Counted from the first letter of the stretch, positions 17,481-26,779 are shown. The stretch: DNA of 64,000 nt from Dermatobacter hominis (GCF_020715685.1 NZ_CP085840.1:3348001-3412000); one strand, 5' to 3'. Notes: a model not told the origin generated them from the sequence alone. Translations and numbers: made by a program.

Positions 17481-17909
17481 ATGACCTCGTTCCTGCCCTA
17501 CCTCAACTTCGACGGCACGTGCCGGGACGCCTTCACCCGGTACCAGCAGGTCTTCGGCGGCGAGCTGTTCGTCATGGGCGCCGAGGACGCGCCCGGCGAC
17601 GGTGACGTCCCCGAGGGCTTCGAGGGCCGGGTCATCCACGCCGCGCTCATGCTCGACGGCGCGCTGCTCATGGGGAGCGACACGCAGCCGGGTGGCGGGA
17701 AGGCCCCGCAGAGCACCTACGTCAGCTACCAGGCGCCCGACGTGGAGGCGGCCCGCAGGGCGTTCGACGACCTGGCCGCCGACGGGGAGGTCGACATGTC
17801 GTTCGCCGAGACGTTCTTCTCCCCGGGCTTCGGGACGCTGACCGACCGGTTCGGCACCTTGTGGATGATCAACGTCGAGACGGACGGGCCGCCCACGGGC
17901 GCCGGCTGA
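17481..17909 (+). CDS. VOC family protein, PhnB-like
   Basis: 142-residue glyoxalase/bleomycin-resistance fold protein. The opening FLPYLNFDGTCRDAFTRYQQVFGGEL and the closing DRFGTLWMIN are diagnostic of the PhnB/3-demethylubiquinone-like subgroup, which has no agreed reaction. An AGGAGG box lies 8-9 bases before the ATG. It stands alone between divergent surE and a convergent small membrane protein gene. Confidence 0.9.
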   Translation: MTSFLPYLNFDGTCRDAFTRYQQVFGGELFVMGAEDAPGDGDVPEGFEGRVIHAALMLDGALLMGSDTQPGGGKAPQSTYVSYQAPDVEAARRAFDDLAADGEVDMSFAETFFSPGFGTLTDRFGTLWMINVETDGPPTGAG

Positions 17910-17922
17910 GCGGCGGCGCCCG

Positions 17923-18201
17923 TCAGCGGGTGACGGCCAGCACCAGGTTGAGCGCGACGTCGAGCACGAGCGTCGCCACGATCGACACGATCAGCATCGC
18001 CTTCCACGGGGCGACGACGCGGATCCGGGGCTGGTCGTCGTCCCAGCCCGGGGGCGGGGTGGATCGGCCCGACGCCTCGCCCCAGCGCTGGTAGGGGTCG
18101 AACCGGGGTTCCGCCGGTCGCCGCGGCAGCAGGCGGACGACCACGTTGGCGACGACGGTGAGCACCACCGACGCCACGACCGAGATCCAGAGCCACTGCA
18201 C
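17923..18201 (-). CDS. Small two-helix membrane protein, unknown function
   Basis: 92 residues: hydrophobic helix at 3-24 (ISVVASVVLTVVANVVVRLL), a cytosolic-looking polar segment containing PRFDPYQRWGEASG and Pro/Asp residues, and a second helix at about 72-90. No family recognised. GTG at 18201 was chosen because translation from upstream codons would add a charged, non-conserved-looking leader before the first helix. Convergent with the VOC gene. Confidence 0.6.
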   Translation of the reverse strand: MQWLWISVVASVVLTVVANVVVRLLPRRPAEPRFDPYQRWGEASGRSTPPPGWDDDQPRIRVVAPWKAMLIVSIVATLVLDVALNLVLAVTR

Positions 18202-18332
18202 CGCCCCAGCGTGGCACGACCGACCGGCCCGCTCCGATGCGGCCATCGGCGCGACGACGGGTGGTCGCCGGAGGTCCGCGGTCGGCAACCATGTGGCCGC
18301 GGGCGGCCGGCACGGGGTTGGCTGTCGGGGTG

Positions 18333-20225
18333 ATGCAACAGGCCCCGACCCCCGCCGTGACGCGCACGAACCGCTCGTTCCCGCTGTCGAGCACGCCGCC
18401 GCTGCGCGACCTCTGGCGCCACGCCTCGCGCCAGCGCCCGAAGGTCGTGTTCGCCACCGTGATGTCGGTGACCAACAAGCTCTTCGACGTCCTGCCCGAG
18501 CTGCTGATCGGCGTCGCGGTCGACGTCGTGGTGAACGAGGGCGACTCGCTGCTCAACCGGATCACCGGCGTGGACGACCGCTTCCAGCAGCTGCTCATCC
18601 TCGCCGCCGCGACGATCGTCATCTGGCTCGCCGAGTCGGCGAGCCAGTACGTGGCCCACGTGACCTGGCGGAACCTGGCCCAGACCGTCGAGCACGACAC
18701 CCGGATGGAGGCGTACCGCCACGTCCAGTCGCTCGAGATGAGCTACTTCGAGGACACCACGTCGGGCGGCATGATGACCGTCCTCAACGACGACGTGAAC
18801 CAGCTCGAGCGCTTCCTCGACGTCGGCGCCGACGACATCATCCAGTCGATCGCCAACGTGGTGCTGGTCGGCCTCGTCTTCGCAGTGATCTCGCCGACGC
18901 TGATGGTGCTGGCCTTCCTGCCGATCCCGATCATCGTGCTGGGCTCGCTCCGCTACCAGAAGCGCCTGGAGCCCCGCTACGACGCGGTGCGCGCCGCCGC
19001 CACCGACATCGGCGACACGCTGAGCAACAGCCTCGGCGGGGTCGCCACGGTCAAGGCGTTCAACGGCGAGGAGCGCGAGGTCGGCCGGCTCGAGGTGGAG
19101 AGCCAGCGCTACCGGCGGGTCAACGGCGACGCCATCCGCCTGTCGAGCGCCTTCATCCCGCTGATCCGGGTCGCCATCCTGGCCGGGTTCACGATGACCC
19201 TGGTCGTCGGCGGCAAGGCCGCGCTCGACGGGACGCTCGCCGTCGGCATGTACTCGGTGCTGGTGTTCATGACCCAGCGCCTGCTGTGGCCGCTCACCGA
19301 GCTCGGCGAGATCCTCGACCTGTACCAGCGGGCGATGGCGAGCTGCCGGCGCATCTTCGGCCTCCTGGAGCTGCAGCCGTCGATCCAGCCCGGCACGAGC
19401 GAGCTGCCGCAGCCCGTGCGCGGCGACGTCCGCTTCGACGACGTGACGTTCAGCTACCACCGGCCCCCGCCGCAGCCCGAGGGCGCCTCGGACGAGGAGG
19501 CGCCGGTCGATCCGCTCGGCGGCGACGCCGACCGGACGGTGCTGCGGGACTTCTCACTGCACGTGCCGGCGGGGGAGACCCACGCCATCGTCGGATCGAC
19601 GGGTTCGGGGAAGTCGACGGTCCTCAAGCTGCTGCTGCGCCTCTACGAGCCCGATGCCGGGACGGTGTCGGTGGACGGGATCCCCCTGCCGGAGCTGACG
19701 TTCGCCTCGCTGCGGGGCGCGACCGGGCTCGTGCCCCAGGACGTCTTCCTCTTCCACGGCACGGTGCGCGAGAACATCGCCTACGGGCGCCCGGACGCCA
19801 CCCTCGAGCAGATCGAGCGGGCCGCGGTGCTCGCCGAGGCCGACGGGTTCATCCGGGCCACGCCCCACGGCTACGACAGCGTGGTGGGGGAGCGGGGCCA
19901 GAAGCTCTCGGGCGGGCAGCGCCAGCGCATCACGATCGCCCGTGCCATCCTCCGGGACCCGGCCGTGCTCCTGCTCGACGAGGCCACGTCGGCGATCGAC
20001 AACGAGACGGAGGCGGCCATCCAGGAGTCGCTCGCCCGCGTCGCCGTCGACCGGACGACGATCGTCATCGCGCACCGGCTGTCGACGATCCGCCACGCCC
20101 ACCGCATCCACGTGATGGAGGCCGGTCGCATCGTCGAGGCCGGGACCCACGACGAGCTGGTCGCCGCCGGCGGCCTCTACGCGGCGCTCTGGCGGGTGCA
20201 GACCGGCGACCGCGCCGCGGCCTGA
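18333..20225 (+). CDS. ABC transporter, fused permease/ATPase half-exporter
   Basis: 630-residue type IV ABC exporter that works as a dimer. The transmembrane domain spans roughly residues 40-340 with about six helices. The ATPase domain has Walker [12 protein letters not shown]-loop [11 protein letters not shown], signature KLSGGQRQR, Walker [13 protein letters not shown] and switch His in [12 protein letters not shown] Pro/Glu-rich insertion ([14 protein letters not shown]) in the first strand region of the ATPase domain is unusual. The ATG before QQAPTP was chosen over one 96 bases upstream. No partner half-transporter is adjacent, so a homodimer is likely. Cargo unknown, lipid or peptide possible. 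Confidence 0.92.
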   Translation: MQQAPTPAVTRTNRSFPLSSTPPLRDLWRHASRQRPKVVFATVMSVTNKLFDVLPELLIGVAVDVVVNEGDSLLNRITGVDDRFQQLLILAAATIVIWLAESASQYVAHVTWRNLAQTVEHDTRMEAYRHVQSLEMSYFEDTTSGGMMTVLNDDVNQLERFLDVGADDIIQSIANVVLVGLVFAVISPTLMVLAFLPIPIIVLGSLRYQKRLEPRYDAVRAAATDIGDTLSNSLGGVATVKAFNGEEREVGRLEVESQRYRRVNGDAIRLSSAFIPLIRVAILAGFTMTLVVGGKAALDGTLAVGMYSVLVFMTQRLLWPLTELGEILDLYQRAMASCRRIFGLLELQPSIQPGTSELPQPVRGDVRFDDVTFSYHRPPPQPEGASDEEAPVDPLGGDADRTVLRDFSLHVPAGETHAIVGSTGSGKSTVLKLLLRLYEPDAGTVSVDGIPLPELTFASLRGATGLVPQDVFLFHGTVRENIAYGRPDATLEQIERAAVLAEADGFIRATPHGYDSVVGERGQKLSGGQRQRITIARAILRDPAVLLLDEATSAIDNETEAAIQESLARVAVDRTTIVIAHRLSTIRHAHRIHVMEAGRIVEAGTHDELVAAGGLYAALWRVQTGDRAAA

Positions 20226-20411
20226 TCGGCGGGCCCGACGAGGCCGTCGGGTCAGGGGTCGCGTCGCTGCCCCGCGCCACCGGGCGGGAACAAAGCGGTC
20301 ATGTGGCCCGGCGATGGGGGTACCTTCGTCAATGGGTCGCCGGGGGGTCGGCGGCTCGATCGGGCAGCAACGACCAACAGCGCGGCCCGGACAACAGGAC
20401 AAGGGGGTCCC

Positions 20412-22295
20412 ATGTCCACGATCACCACGTCGGACCGCGCTGGTTCCGGCCCCAGGGAGCTCGACCGCGTCGTCGTGCGCTTCGCCGGCGACTCTGGTGA
20501 CGGGATGCAGCTCGTCGGTGACCGCTTCACCGAGCTGTCCGCGCTCTTCGGCAACGACCTCGCCACCCTGCCCAACTACCCGGCGGAGATCCGCGCCCCT
20601 GCCGGCACCGTGGCGGGGGTGTCGTCGTTCCAGGTGCACATCTCCGACACCGACATCGTGACGCCGGGTGACTCGCCGAACGTGCTCGTCGCGATGAACC
20701 CGGCCGCGCTCAAGGCCAACGTCGACGACCTCTCGCCGGGCTCGACGATCATCGTGAACTCCGATGCGTTCGACGAGCGCGACCTGACCAAGGCCGGCTA
20801 CCTGGAGAACCCGCTCGTCGACGGGTCGCTCGAGCGCTTCACCGTTCACCAGGTGCCGATGACCTCGATCACGCTCCAGGCGACCACCGAGCTGGGGGTC
20901 AAGCGGCGCGACGCGGAACGCTCGAAGAACTTCTTCGCCCTCGGCCTCATCTGCTGGATGTACACCCGTCCGGTCCAGCCCCTCGTCGACTGGGTGGAGA
21001 AGAAGTACGACGCCCGGCCGCTCGTGCGCGACTCGAACCTGGCCGCGCTCCGCGCCGGGCGGAACTTCGGCGAGACCGCCGAGCTGTTCGACCACCCGTA
21101 CTCAGTGGCGCCGGCGCCGCTGCCGCCGGGGACCTACGCCAACGTCAACGGCAACACCGCGCTGGCGTGGGGGCTGATCGCCGCCGCCGAGCTCTCGGGG
21201 CTGCAGCTGGTGTACGCCAGCTACCCGATCACGCCGGCGTCGGACATCCTCCACGAGCTCAGCCGGCGCAAGAACTTCGGCGTGCGGACCATGCAGGCCG
21301 AGGACGAGATCGCCGCCGCCTCGATCGCGATCGGCGCCGCCTTCTCCGGTGCGCTGGCGGTGACCGGGACGTCGGGGCCGGGCCTCGACCTGAAGTCCGA
21401 GGCGATCGGTCTGGCCATCAGCCTCGAGCTGCCGATGATCATCGTCGACGTGCAGCGCGCCGGCCCCTCGACCGGCATGCCGACCAAGACCGAGCAGACG
21501 GACCTGCTGGCCGCGCTGCACGGTCGCCACGGCGAGTCGCCGCTGCCGATCGTGTCGGCGCGGTCGCCGGCCCACTGCTTCGACGCCGCGATCGAGTCCG
21601 CCCGGCTGGCCCTGCGGTACCGGACGCCGGTGATCCTCCTGACCGACGGCTACCTCGCGAACGGCGCCGAGCCGTGGCTGCTGCCCGACGTGGCCGACCT
21701 GCCAGACCTGTCGGTCGAGTTCGCCACGGCGACCAACCACAGCGAACCCGACGGACGGGACACGTTCTGGCCCTACCTCCGCGATCCCGAGACATTGGCC
21801 CGGCCCTGGGCGCTGCCCGGAACGCCCGGCCTCCAGCACCGCATCGGCGGCATCGAGAAGCAGGACGGGTCCGGCAACATCAGCTACCAGCCCGACAACC
21901 ACGAGCACATGGTGCGGCTCCGCCAGGCCCGGGTGGACGGCATGGCCGCCGACATCCCCGGGGTCCTGCTCGACGAGGACGACGGCGCCGAGCTGCTGGT
22001 CGTCGGCTGGGGCTCGACCTGGGGAGCGATCACGGCGGGCGTCCGACGCCTGCGCCGCTCGGGCCACCGGGTGTCGCAGGCGCACCTCGTCCACGTGAAC
22101 CCGTTCCCGGCGGACCTGGGCGACGTCCTCGCCCGGTACCCGAAGGTGCTGTGCCCCGAGCTCAACCTCGGGCAGCTGACCGGGCTGCTGCGGGACCGGT
22201 ACCTGGTCGACGTCCGCAGCTTCACCAAGGTGGCCGGGCTGCCGTTCGCAGCCGGGGAGATGGAGGCACGGATGCTGGCGGAGCTGGACCGATGA
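20412..22295 (+). CDS. korA: 2-oxoacid:ferredoxin oxidoreductase subunit alpha (gamma-alpha fusion)
   Basis: With KorB, oxidatively decarboxylates 2-oxoglutarate (or another 2-oxoacid) to the acyl-CoA, reducing ferredoxin. The 627 residues contain the gamma domain first (VVRFAGDSGDGMQLVGDRF) and then the pyrimidine-binding alpha domain from about residue 225 (ALAWGLIAAAELSGL, ASYPITPASDILHEL, TGTSGPGLDLKSEAIG). This fusion is characteristic of the KorA group found in aerobic actinobacteria such as mycobacteria. GGGGGT lies before the ATG. The stop overlaps the korB start (ATGA). In aerobes KorAB supports a CoA-dependent TCA cycle during growth on fatty acids, which fits the beta-oxidation genes in this window. 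Confidence 0.93.
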   Translation: MSTITTSDRAGSGPRELDRVVVRFAGDSGDGMQLVGDRFTELSALFGNDLATLPNYPAEIRAPAGTVAGVSSFQVHISDTDIVTPGDSPNVLVAMNPAALKANVDDLSPGSTIIVNSDAFDERDLTKAGYLENPLVDGSLERFTVHQVPMTSITLQATTELGVKRRDAERSKNFFALGLICWMYTRPVQPLVDWVEKKYDARPLVRDSNLAALRAGRNFGETAELFDHPYSVAPAPLPPGTYANVNGNTALAWGLIAAAELSGLQLVYASYPITPASDILHELSRRKNFGVRTMQAEDEIAAASIAIGAAFSGALAVTGTSGPGLDLKSEAIGLAISLELPMIIVDVQRAGPSTGMPTKTEQTDLLAALHGRHGESPLPIVSARSPAHCFDAAIESARLALRYRTPVILLTDGYLANGAEPWLLPDVADLPDLSVEFATATNHSEPDGRDTFWPYLRDPETLARPWALPGTPGLQHRIGGIEKQDGSGNISYQPDNHEHMVRLRQARVDGMAADIPGVLLDEDDGAELLVVGWGSTWGAITAGVRRLRRSGHRVSQAHLVHVNPFPADLGDVLARYPKVLCPELNLGQLTGLLRDRYLVDVRSFTKVAGLPFAAGEMEARMLAELDR

Positions 22296-23407
22296 GCGCG
22301 TCGACGAACGGCCACGCGACCAACGGGAACGGCGCTGGCGGGAACGGGGCCGGCGGGAACGGCGCGGCGGCGACGGCGGTGGCCGGGACGCCCATCGCCC
22401 TCGGGCGCAAGGACTTCATGTCCGACCAGGAGATGCGCTGGTGCCCGGGGTGCGGCGACTACGGCATCACCGCCGCCCTGCAGCTGATGCTGCCCGACCT
22501 CGGGGTCCCGCCCCACGACCTCGTCTTCGTGTCCGGCATCGGGTGCGCGGCGCGGCTGCCGTACTACATGAACACCTACGGCATCCACTCGATCCACGGG
22601 CGGGCGCCGGCGGTGGCGACCGGCGTGGCGATGACCCGGCCCGACCTGTCGGTGTGGGTGATCGGTGGCGACGGCGACATGCTGTCGATCGGCGCGAACC
22701 ACCTCCTGCAGGCGCTCCGCCGGAACGTCGACCTCAAGATCCTGATGTTCAACAACCAGATCTACGGGTTGACGAAGGGCCAGTACTCACCCACCTCCGA
22801 GATCGGCAAGATCACCAAGTCGACGCCGTTCGGATCGATCGACCAGCCGTTCAACCCGGTGTCGGTGGCCCTGGGCGCCGAGGCGACGTTCGTGGCCCGC
22901 ACGCACGAGGCCGACCGCGGCCACATGCAGGAGGTGTTCCGTCGGGCCCACGAGCACAAGGGCGCCGCGTTTGTCGAGGTGTACCAGAACTGCAACGTCT
23001 TCAACGACGGCGCGTTCGACGACGTGATGGCGAAGGACAACCGGGACGACATGATGATCCCGCTCCGCCACGGCGAACCGGTCCGCTTCGGCGCCGACGG
23101 GCAGTTCGGCGTGTTCCAGAACGAGTACGCCGAGCTGGTGGTGGACCGGATCGCCGACCGCGACGGCGACGCCGGCGGCCAGCTGGTCGTGCACGACGAG
23201 CACCGGCCGGATCCGACGCTCGCGTTCGCGCTGTCCCGGTTGGCGTCCGGGCCGCACACCCCGACCCCGATCGGCGTGTTCCGGGACGTCGACCGCCCGC
23301 TCTACGAGCTCGAGGTCGCGGCGCAGGTGGGCGAGGCGATCGAGCGCCAGGGTCGCGGCGACCTGGCCGAGCTCATCCGCTCCGGCCCCACCTGGACCGT
23401 GACCTGA
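22292..23407 (+). CDS. korB: 2-oxoacid:ferredoxin oxidoreductase subunit beta
   Basis: Thiamine-diphosphate and Fe-S binding partner of KorA, 371 residues. A cysteine pair is in MRWCPGCGDYG, another Cys in SGIGCAARLPYY, and the ThDP/Mg site in GGDGDMLSIGANHL followed by NNQIYGLTKGQYSPTS. The first 35 residues are an Asn/Gly/Ala low-complexity leader, which is absent in typical KorB proteins. The C-terminal region after about residue 250 is the extended type seen in actinobacterial KorB. No ferredoxin or delta-subunit gene is adjacent; the nearest 2Fe-2S protein is Bfd at 25370, which is not a usual partner. Confidence 0.93.
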   Translation: MSASTNGHATNGNGAGGNGAGGNGAAATAVAGTPIALGRKDFMSDQEMRWCPGCGDYGITAALQLMLPDLGVPPHDLVFVSGIGCAARLPYYMNTYGIHSIHGRAPAVATGVAMTRPDLSVWVIGGDGDMLSIGANHLLQALRRNVDLKILMFNNQIYGLTKGQYSPTSEIGKITKSTPFGSIDQPFNPVSVALGAEATFVARTHEADRGHMQEVFRRAHEHKGAAFVEVYQNCNVFNDGAFDDVMAKDNRDDMMIPLRHGEPVRFGADGQFGVFQNEYAELVVDRIADRDGDAGGQLVVHDEHRPDPTLAFALSRLASGPHTPTPIGVFRDVDRPLYELEVAAQVGEAIERQGRGDLAELIRSGPTWTVT

Positions 23408-23558
23408 CGCGGGGCCGGCGGCGTCCGACGTCACGGGCTGCTCCGTCGGCGGGACGTCGGCCATGTCCGACCGGACGGAGGAACTCGCCGCCTACGCCGT
23501 CAGACTGGTGGGACCCCCGCGCCGCGCCGCGGCGCCGTCCCAGCCAGGAGCGCAGGCC

Positions 23559-24425
23559 ATGTCCGACCCGACCCCCGCCACCGTCGACGCCGAGCTCGGC
23601 ACCATCGAGTACGCGGACGTCGGCTCGGGCGATCCCGTGCTCTTCGTCCACGGCTCGCCCGGCGGTTCGGACCAGGGCGAGCTGATGACCCGCTTCCTGG
23701 TCGCGGCCGGGCGTCGCGTCATCGCGCCGTCGCGGCCGGGCTACCTCGGCACGGCGCTGACCGATGCCAACTCGACGCCGGCCGCCCAGGCCGAGCTGCA
23801 CCTCGCGCTGCTCGACGCGCTGGGCATCGACCGGGTCGCGGTCATGTGCTGGTCCGGCGGCGGACCGTCGACCTACCTGCTCGCGAGCGGGCACCCCGAG
23901 CGGGTGTCGGCCATCGCGGCGCTGGCCGCGGTCAGCGGGCCGTTCACGTTCAAGGGCGGTCTCGAGGACCGGCTCCTGTCCGGGCGGCTGGGTCCGTGGC
24001 TCGTGGACGAGATGGCGAAGCACTCGGGGAGGTCGCTCGTGAAGTCGACGCTCGCCGAGGAGGGCGACCTGGGCACGGCGGAGCTGAAGGAGCTCGTCGA
24101 GCAGGTCTGGGACGATCCGACGAAGCGGAGCTTCGTCCTCGAGCTGTCCGCCACGGTCGCAGGTCGGAAGGTGGGTCTCGACAACGACCACCGGCAGTTC
24201 CCCGAGCTGCCGGACCTCGGCCTTGCCGCCGTGTCGGCGCCGGTCCTGCTCGTCCACGGGACTGCGGACGCCGACGTGCCGCCTGCGCACAGCGACCACG
24301 CGCTGGCGGCGCTCCCCGAGGCGGAGCTCCTGTCCGTGGACGGGGGCACGCACCTGGCGGCGTGGACCGACCCCACGAGCGACGCCGTCCAGGCGCGCAT
24401 CGCCGACGCGCTCAGCGCCGGCTGA
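23559..24425 (+). CDS. Alpha/beta hydrolase
   Basis: 288-residue alpha/beta hydrolase. The HGSPGGSDQ oxyanion loop, nucleophile elbow CWSGGGPS, acid in HGTADADVP and His in GGTHLAAW form the triad. Substrate unknown. Start: the ATG with AGGAG nine bases ahead was preferred over an in-frame ATG at 23463; curiously both carry the same local sequence GGCCATGTCCGACC, which suggests a short duplication of the start region. Follows korB by 151 bases in the same direction but need not be in the same operon. Confidence 0.85.
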   Translation: MSDPTPATVDAELGTIEYADVGSGDPVLFVHGSPGGSDQGELMTRFLVAAGRRVIAPSRPGYLGTALTDANSTPAAQAELHLALLDALGIDRVAVMCWSGGGPSTYLLASGHPERVSAIAALAAVSGPFTFKGGLEDRLLSGRLGPWLVDEMAKHSGRSLVKSTLAEEGDLGTAELKELVEQVWDDPTKRSFVLELSATVAGRKVGLDNDHRQFPELPDLGLAAVSAPVLLVHGTADADVPPAHSDHALAALPEAELLSVDGGTHLAAWTDPTSDAVQARIADALSAG

Positions 24426-24461
24426 GGCACCCGACCGGGTCCGCCGGTCCGGTGCGACCGG

Positions 24462-24656
24462 TCACTCGTAGTTGGCGCCCTCGACGTGGCCGGTGTCCTT
24501 CGCGCCCTCGGGCGGCTCTCCCTCGAGGAACTCCGTCGCACCTTCGGCCACGTCGTGCAGCACCTGCTTGAGGGACTCCGGCTTGCCGAGGCCCTTCGGG
24601 TCGATGTTCGGCTCGTCGCCGTGGGTCTCCTGCAGGTGGTGCTTCTCGTCGGCCAT
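24462..24656 (-). CDS. Small acidic hydrophilic protein, unknown function
   Basis: 64 residues, beginning MADEKHHLQETHGDEPN, rich in Glu, Asp, His and Gly, with one predicted helix (SLKQVLHDVAEGATEFLEG) and a polar tail ending in NYE. GGAGGAACC precedes the ATG, which supports translation. No domain recognised; composition resembles small stress-related or antitoxin-like proteins but nothing specific is visible. Upstream bases 24657-24802 show no gene. Confidence 0.6.
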   Translation of the reverse strand: MADEKHHLQETHGDEPNIDPKGLGKPESLKQVLHDVAEGATEFLEGEPPEGAKDTGHVEGANYE

Positions 24657-24802
24657 CGGTTCCTCCGGTTGGTTCGCGACCCATCATGCCCGCTGCTCCC
24701 GTCGGATCGCGCGACGCGGGGACCGGATCATCACCCGGCCGACGACCAGTTGCGTACGGGTTACGGAACCGGGCCCCTGGACGGCGCGGCAGAATCCCGC
24801 AC

Positions 24803-25282
24803 ATGGCTGGGACTGTGATCACCCTCGGAGTGCTCGCGACGGCCGTGATCGGCACGTCCGTGGCGATCGTCGGCTTCGTCGGCCGGCAGCTGCGCCCGGC
24901 GGTGACCGTCCTGTCGGTGAGGGAGCTCCGTGCCGAGGGCTCGCGGGCGCTCGCCACCGTCGTGTCGGTCCGGCGCACCGACGGCGTGCGCAACCACCTC
25001 AACGTGCAGTGCCGGATGGAGTTCCTCGTCTGCCCGGCCGACGGCTCGGAGCCGTTCCCGTTGGAGCGGGAGGTGGTCATCCCTGCGGACGCCGTGCCCC
25101 GCCCGGGCGACAGCTGGCCCGCCTGGTTCCTGCCGCAGGACCCGGACCAGGTGCTGGTCGCCGCCCCGGCCACCCGCCACGTCGTCGCCCGTCCGCACAC
25201 CGGCCGTCCGGGGGTCGTCGACGCAACCACCGAGGCGCCGTCCGACGCCGCCGACGAGGCAGGCCAGCACAGCGCCGCCTGA
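24803..25282 (+). CDS. Membrane-anchored protein of unknown function
   Basis: 159 residues. One N-terminal helix at about 4-26 (VITLGVLATAVIGTSVAIVGFVG) anchors a small beta-rich domain that contains ALATVVSVRRTDGVRNHLNVQCRMEFLV and PGDSWPAWFLPQDPDQ. The pattern of a helix followed by a domain that begins with a glycine-free V-S-V-R strand resembles small DUF proteins of actinobacteria, but I cannot name one. The Ala/Asp/Glu tail is low complexity. The ATG was selected as the first codon before the anchor. Confidence 0.65.
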   Translation: MAGTVITLGVLATAVIGTSVAIVGFVGRQLRPAVTVLSVRELRAEGSRALATVVSVRRTDGVRNHLNVQCRMEFLVCPADGSEPFPLEREVVIPADAVPRPGDSWPAWFLPQDPDQVLVAAPATRHVVARPHTGRPGVVDATTEAPSDAADEAGQHSAA

Positions 25283-25333
25283 GCCACGCCGTCCACGGCA
25301 GGCCTGGGCACGCCGAATCCCACGCCCCAGGGG

Positions 25334-25361
25334 TTGCCATCCCGACGGTGTTAGGTATTCT
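25334..25361 (+). promoter_or_regulatory. Candidate sigma-70-type promoter of bfd with possible iron-box half site
   Basis: TTGCCA (25334-25339), 16 bases, TATTCT (25356-25361). Transcription would begin close to the ATG at 25370, and no Shine-Dalgarno is seen, so the mRNA is probably leaderless. The overlapping TTAGGTA matches one half of the DtxR/IdeR iron box; the second half is weak (AAC only). Confidence 0.4.
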
Positions 25362-25369
25362 GAACAGCG

Positions 25370-25558
25370 ATGGCGATCGCATGTTCTTGCCACGGCCTCC
25401 GGGATGCCGAGGTCGTCGAGGTGATCCGCGAGGGCGCGTGCTCCGTCGACGACGTCATGGACACCTGCCAGGCGGGCGGGAACTGCGGCTCCTGCGTGAG
25501 CACCATCGAGATGCTGCTCGCGGTCGAGGGTGCGCTCGACGCCGTCTCGGCCGCCTGA
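25370..25558 (+). CDS. bfd: Bacterioferritin-associated ferredoxin
   Basis: 62-residue 2Fe-2S protein that donates electrons to bacterioferritin to release stored iron. Cysteines 5 and 7 (ACSCHG) and 39 and 42 (GNCGSC) match the CxC...CxxC ligand pattern of Bfd; two further Cys (24, 33) are extra. The helix-turn-helix-like fold region AEVVEVIREGACSVDDVMD is typical. Leaderless start at the first ATG. Bacterioferritin follows 111 bases downstream in the same direction. Confidence 0.92.
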   Translation: MAIACSCHGLRDAEVVEVIREGACSVDDVMDTCQAGGNCGSCVSTIEMLLAVEGALDAVSAA

Positions 25559-25669
25559 TCCGAGTCGTCACGGTCCCGGGCGGATCCGCTCCGCCCGCTC
25601 CGTCGCGCCCGTGCCGGAGCGCTGGGGGCGCACGGTAGGGTGTCCGGCAACAGGCCGAGGAGGACCACC

Positions 25670-26140
25670 GTGCAGGGCAACCCCGAGATCGTCGATCTGC
25701 TGAACGAGGTGCTCACCGCCGAGCTCACGGCCATCAACCAGTACTTCGTGCACGCCAAGATGTGCAGCAACTGGGGCTTCGACCGGCTCGCGGACCACAT
25801 CCGGGACGAGTCGATCGACGAGATGAAGCACGCCGAGGCCCTGATCGAGCGGGTGCTGTTCTTCGACGGCGTGCCCAACCTCCAGCGGCTCAACGCCCTG
25901 CGCGTCGGCGAGACGGTCGAGGAGCAGTTCCGAAACGACCTGGAGCTCGAGTACGTCGCTCGTGAGCGCCTGAACCGGGGCATCGAGGCCGCCGTCGCGG
26001 CGAGCGACAACGGCACCCGACACCTCCTCGAGGAGATCCTCGTCTCCGAGGAGGAGCACATCGACTGGCTCGAGACCCAGCTCGAGGCCATCAACCAGGT
26101 CGGGATCCAGCAGTACCTCGCCGAGCAGCTCGGCAGCTGA
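25670..26140 (+). CDS. bfr: Bacterioferritin
   Basis: Iron storage protein forming a 24-mer with ferroxidase centres and haem between subunits. From the GTG start (GAGGAGGA ahead) numbering matches E. coli Bfr: ferroxidase Glu18, Glu51 and His54, haem ligand Met52 (IDEMKHAE), and later ligands in EEEHIDWLETQL. Length of 156 residues is standard. The pairing with bfd is the usual arrangement for iron release. Upstream TAGGGT around 25635 could be a -10 box, giving it its own promoter. Confidence 0.95.
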   Translation: MQGNPEIVDLLNEVLTAELTAINQYFVHAKMCSNWGFDRLADHIRDESIDEMKHAEALIERVLFFDGVPNLQRLNALRVGETVEEQFRNDLELEYVARERLNRGIEAAVAASDNGTRHLLEEILVSEEEHIDWLETQLEAINQVGIQQYLAEQLGS

Positions 26141-26174
26141 CGGCGGGCGGCGGCCGCGATCCCGCGAGGGTGGA

Positions 26175-26495
26175 TCAGGCGCCCTGGCGCCGCATCTCCC
26201 GCTCGATGTCGTCCTCGGTGATCGGCTTCTCGCCGCGCACCTGCCAGGCGTGGAACGCCACGCCGACCAGCCACGGGCCGGTGACCCAGATCGGCCAGGG
26301 GTAGCCGGCGCCGGTCATCAGCCAGAGCGCCCACATGAAGGCGTTCACGATCAGGAACGACACGACGTTCGCGGTCAGCTCCCGCCGCCCCTTCAGCGCA
26401 GCGATCGCGTGCGCTCGGGCGTCGTCGGTCCCCGTCGACCCGGTCGCCGCGCCGGCGGGGAGGTCGCCCCGGGTGGGATCCGTCGTGCCGCTCAT
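26175..26495 (-). CDS. 2TM domain protein, copy A
   Basis: 106 residues with two transmembrane helices (TANVVSFLIVNAFMWALWLM and a second spanning WPIWVTGPWLVGVAFHAW), matching the 2TM family. It ends GEKPITEDDIEREMRRQ, nearly the same as the C-terminus of the gene immediately upstream. The start ATG overlaps that gene's stop (ATGA). Some 2TM domains occur next to histidine kinases, but here they stand alone. Function unknown. Confidence 0.85.
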   Translation of the reverse strand: MSGTTDPTRGDLPAGAATGSTGTDDARAHAIAALKGRRELTANVVSFLIVNAFMWALWLMTGAGYPWPIWVTGPWLVGVAFHAWQVRGEKPITEDDIEREMRRQGA

Positions 26496-26779
26496 CGCCC
26501 GTCGGCCTGCGTGCGCTGCATCTCGCGCTGGATGTCGTCCTCGGTGATCGGCTTCTCGCCGTACGCGTGCCAGGCGCTGAAGGCGAGACCGATGCCCCAG
26601 CCGACCGTCACCCAGGCGGGCCAGAAGCCCTGGTTGCCGTCGCCCTTGGTGAAGAGCCACAGGCCCCAGAGGACGACGTTGATGACGGCGTAGGAGACCA
26701 CCTGCGCCTGGAACGCTCGCTTCCGGCGGAGGGAATGGATGGCGAGGTCCCGCGCGTCGGTGTTCGTGCTGTCGGTCAT
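26492..26779 (-). CDS. 2TM domain protein, copy B
   Basis: 95 residues, first gene of the pair. Two helices (VVSYAVINVVLWGLWLF and WVTVGWGIGLAFSAW) are bracketed by a charged helix and the tail GEKPITEDDIQREMQR. Sequence and layout match copy A closely, so the pair arose by tandem duplication. The two proteins overlap by four bases and are probably made in equal amounts, suggesting a heterodimer. Divergent from the SDR at 26874. Confidence 0.85.
   Translation of the reverse strand: MTDSTNTDARDLAIHSLRRKRAFQAQVVSYAVINVVLWGLWLFTKGDGNQGFWPAWVTVGWGIGLAFSAWHAYGEKPITEDDIQREMQRTQADGR

Noticed and set aside
25351-25369. Complete IdeR iron box before bfd
   Set aside because: Only one half site matches well; kept as a weak possibility in the promoter entry.
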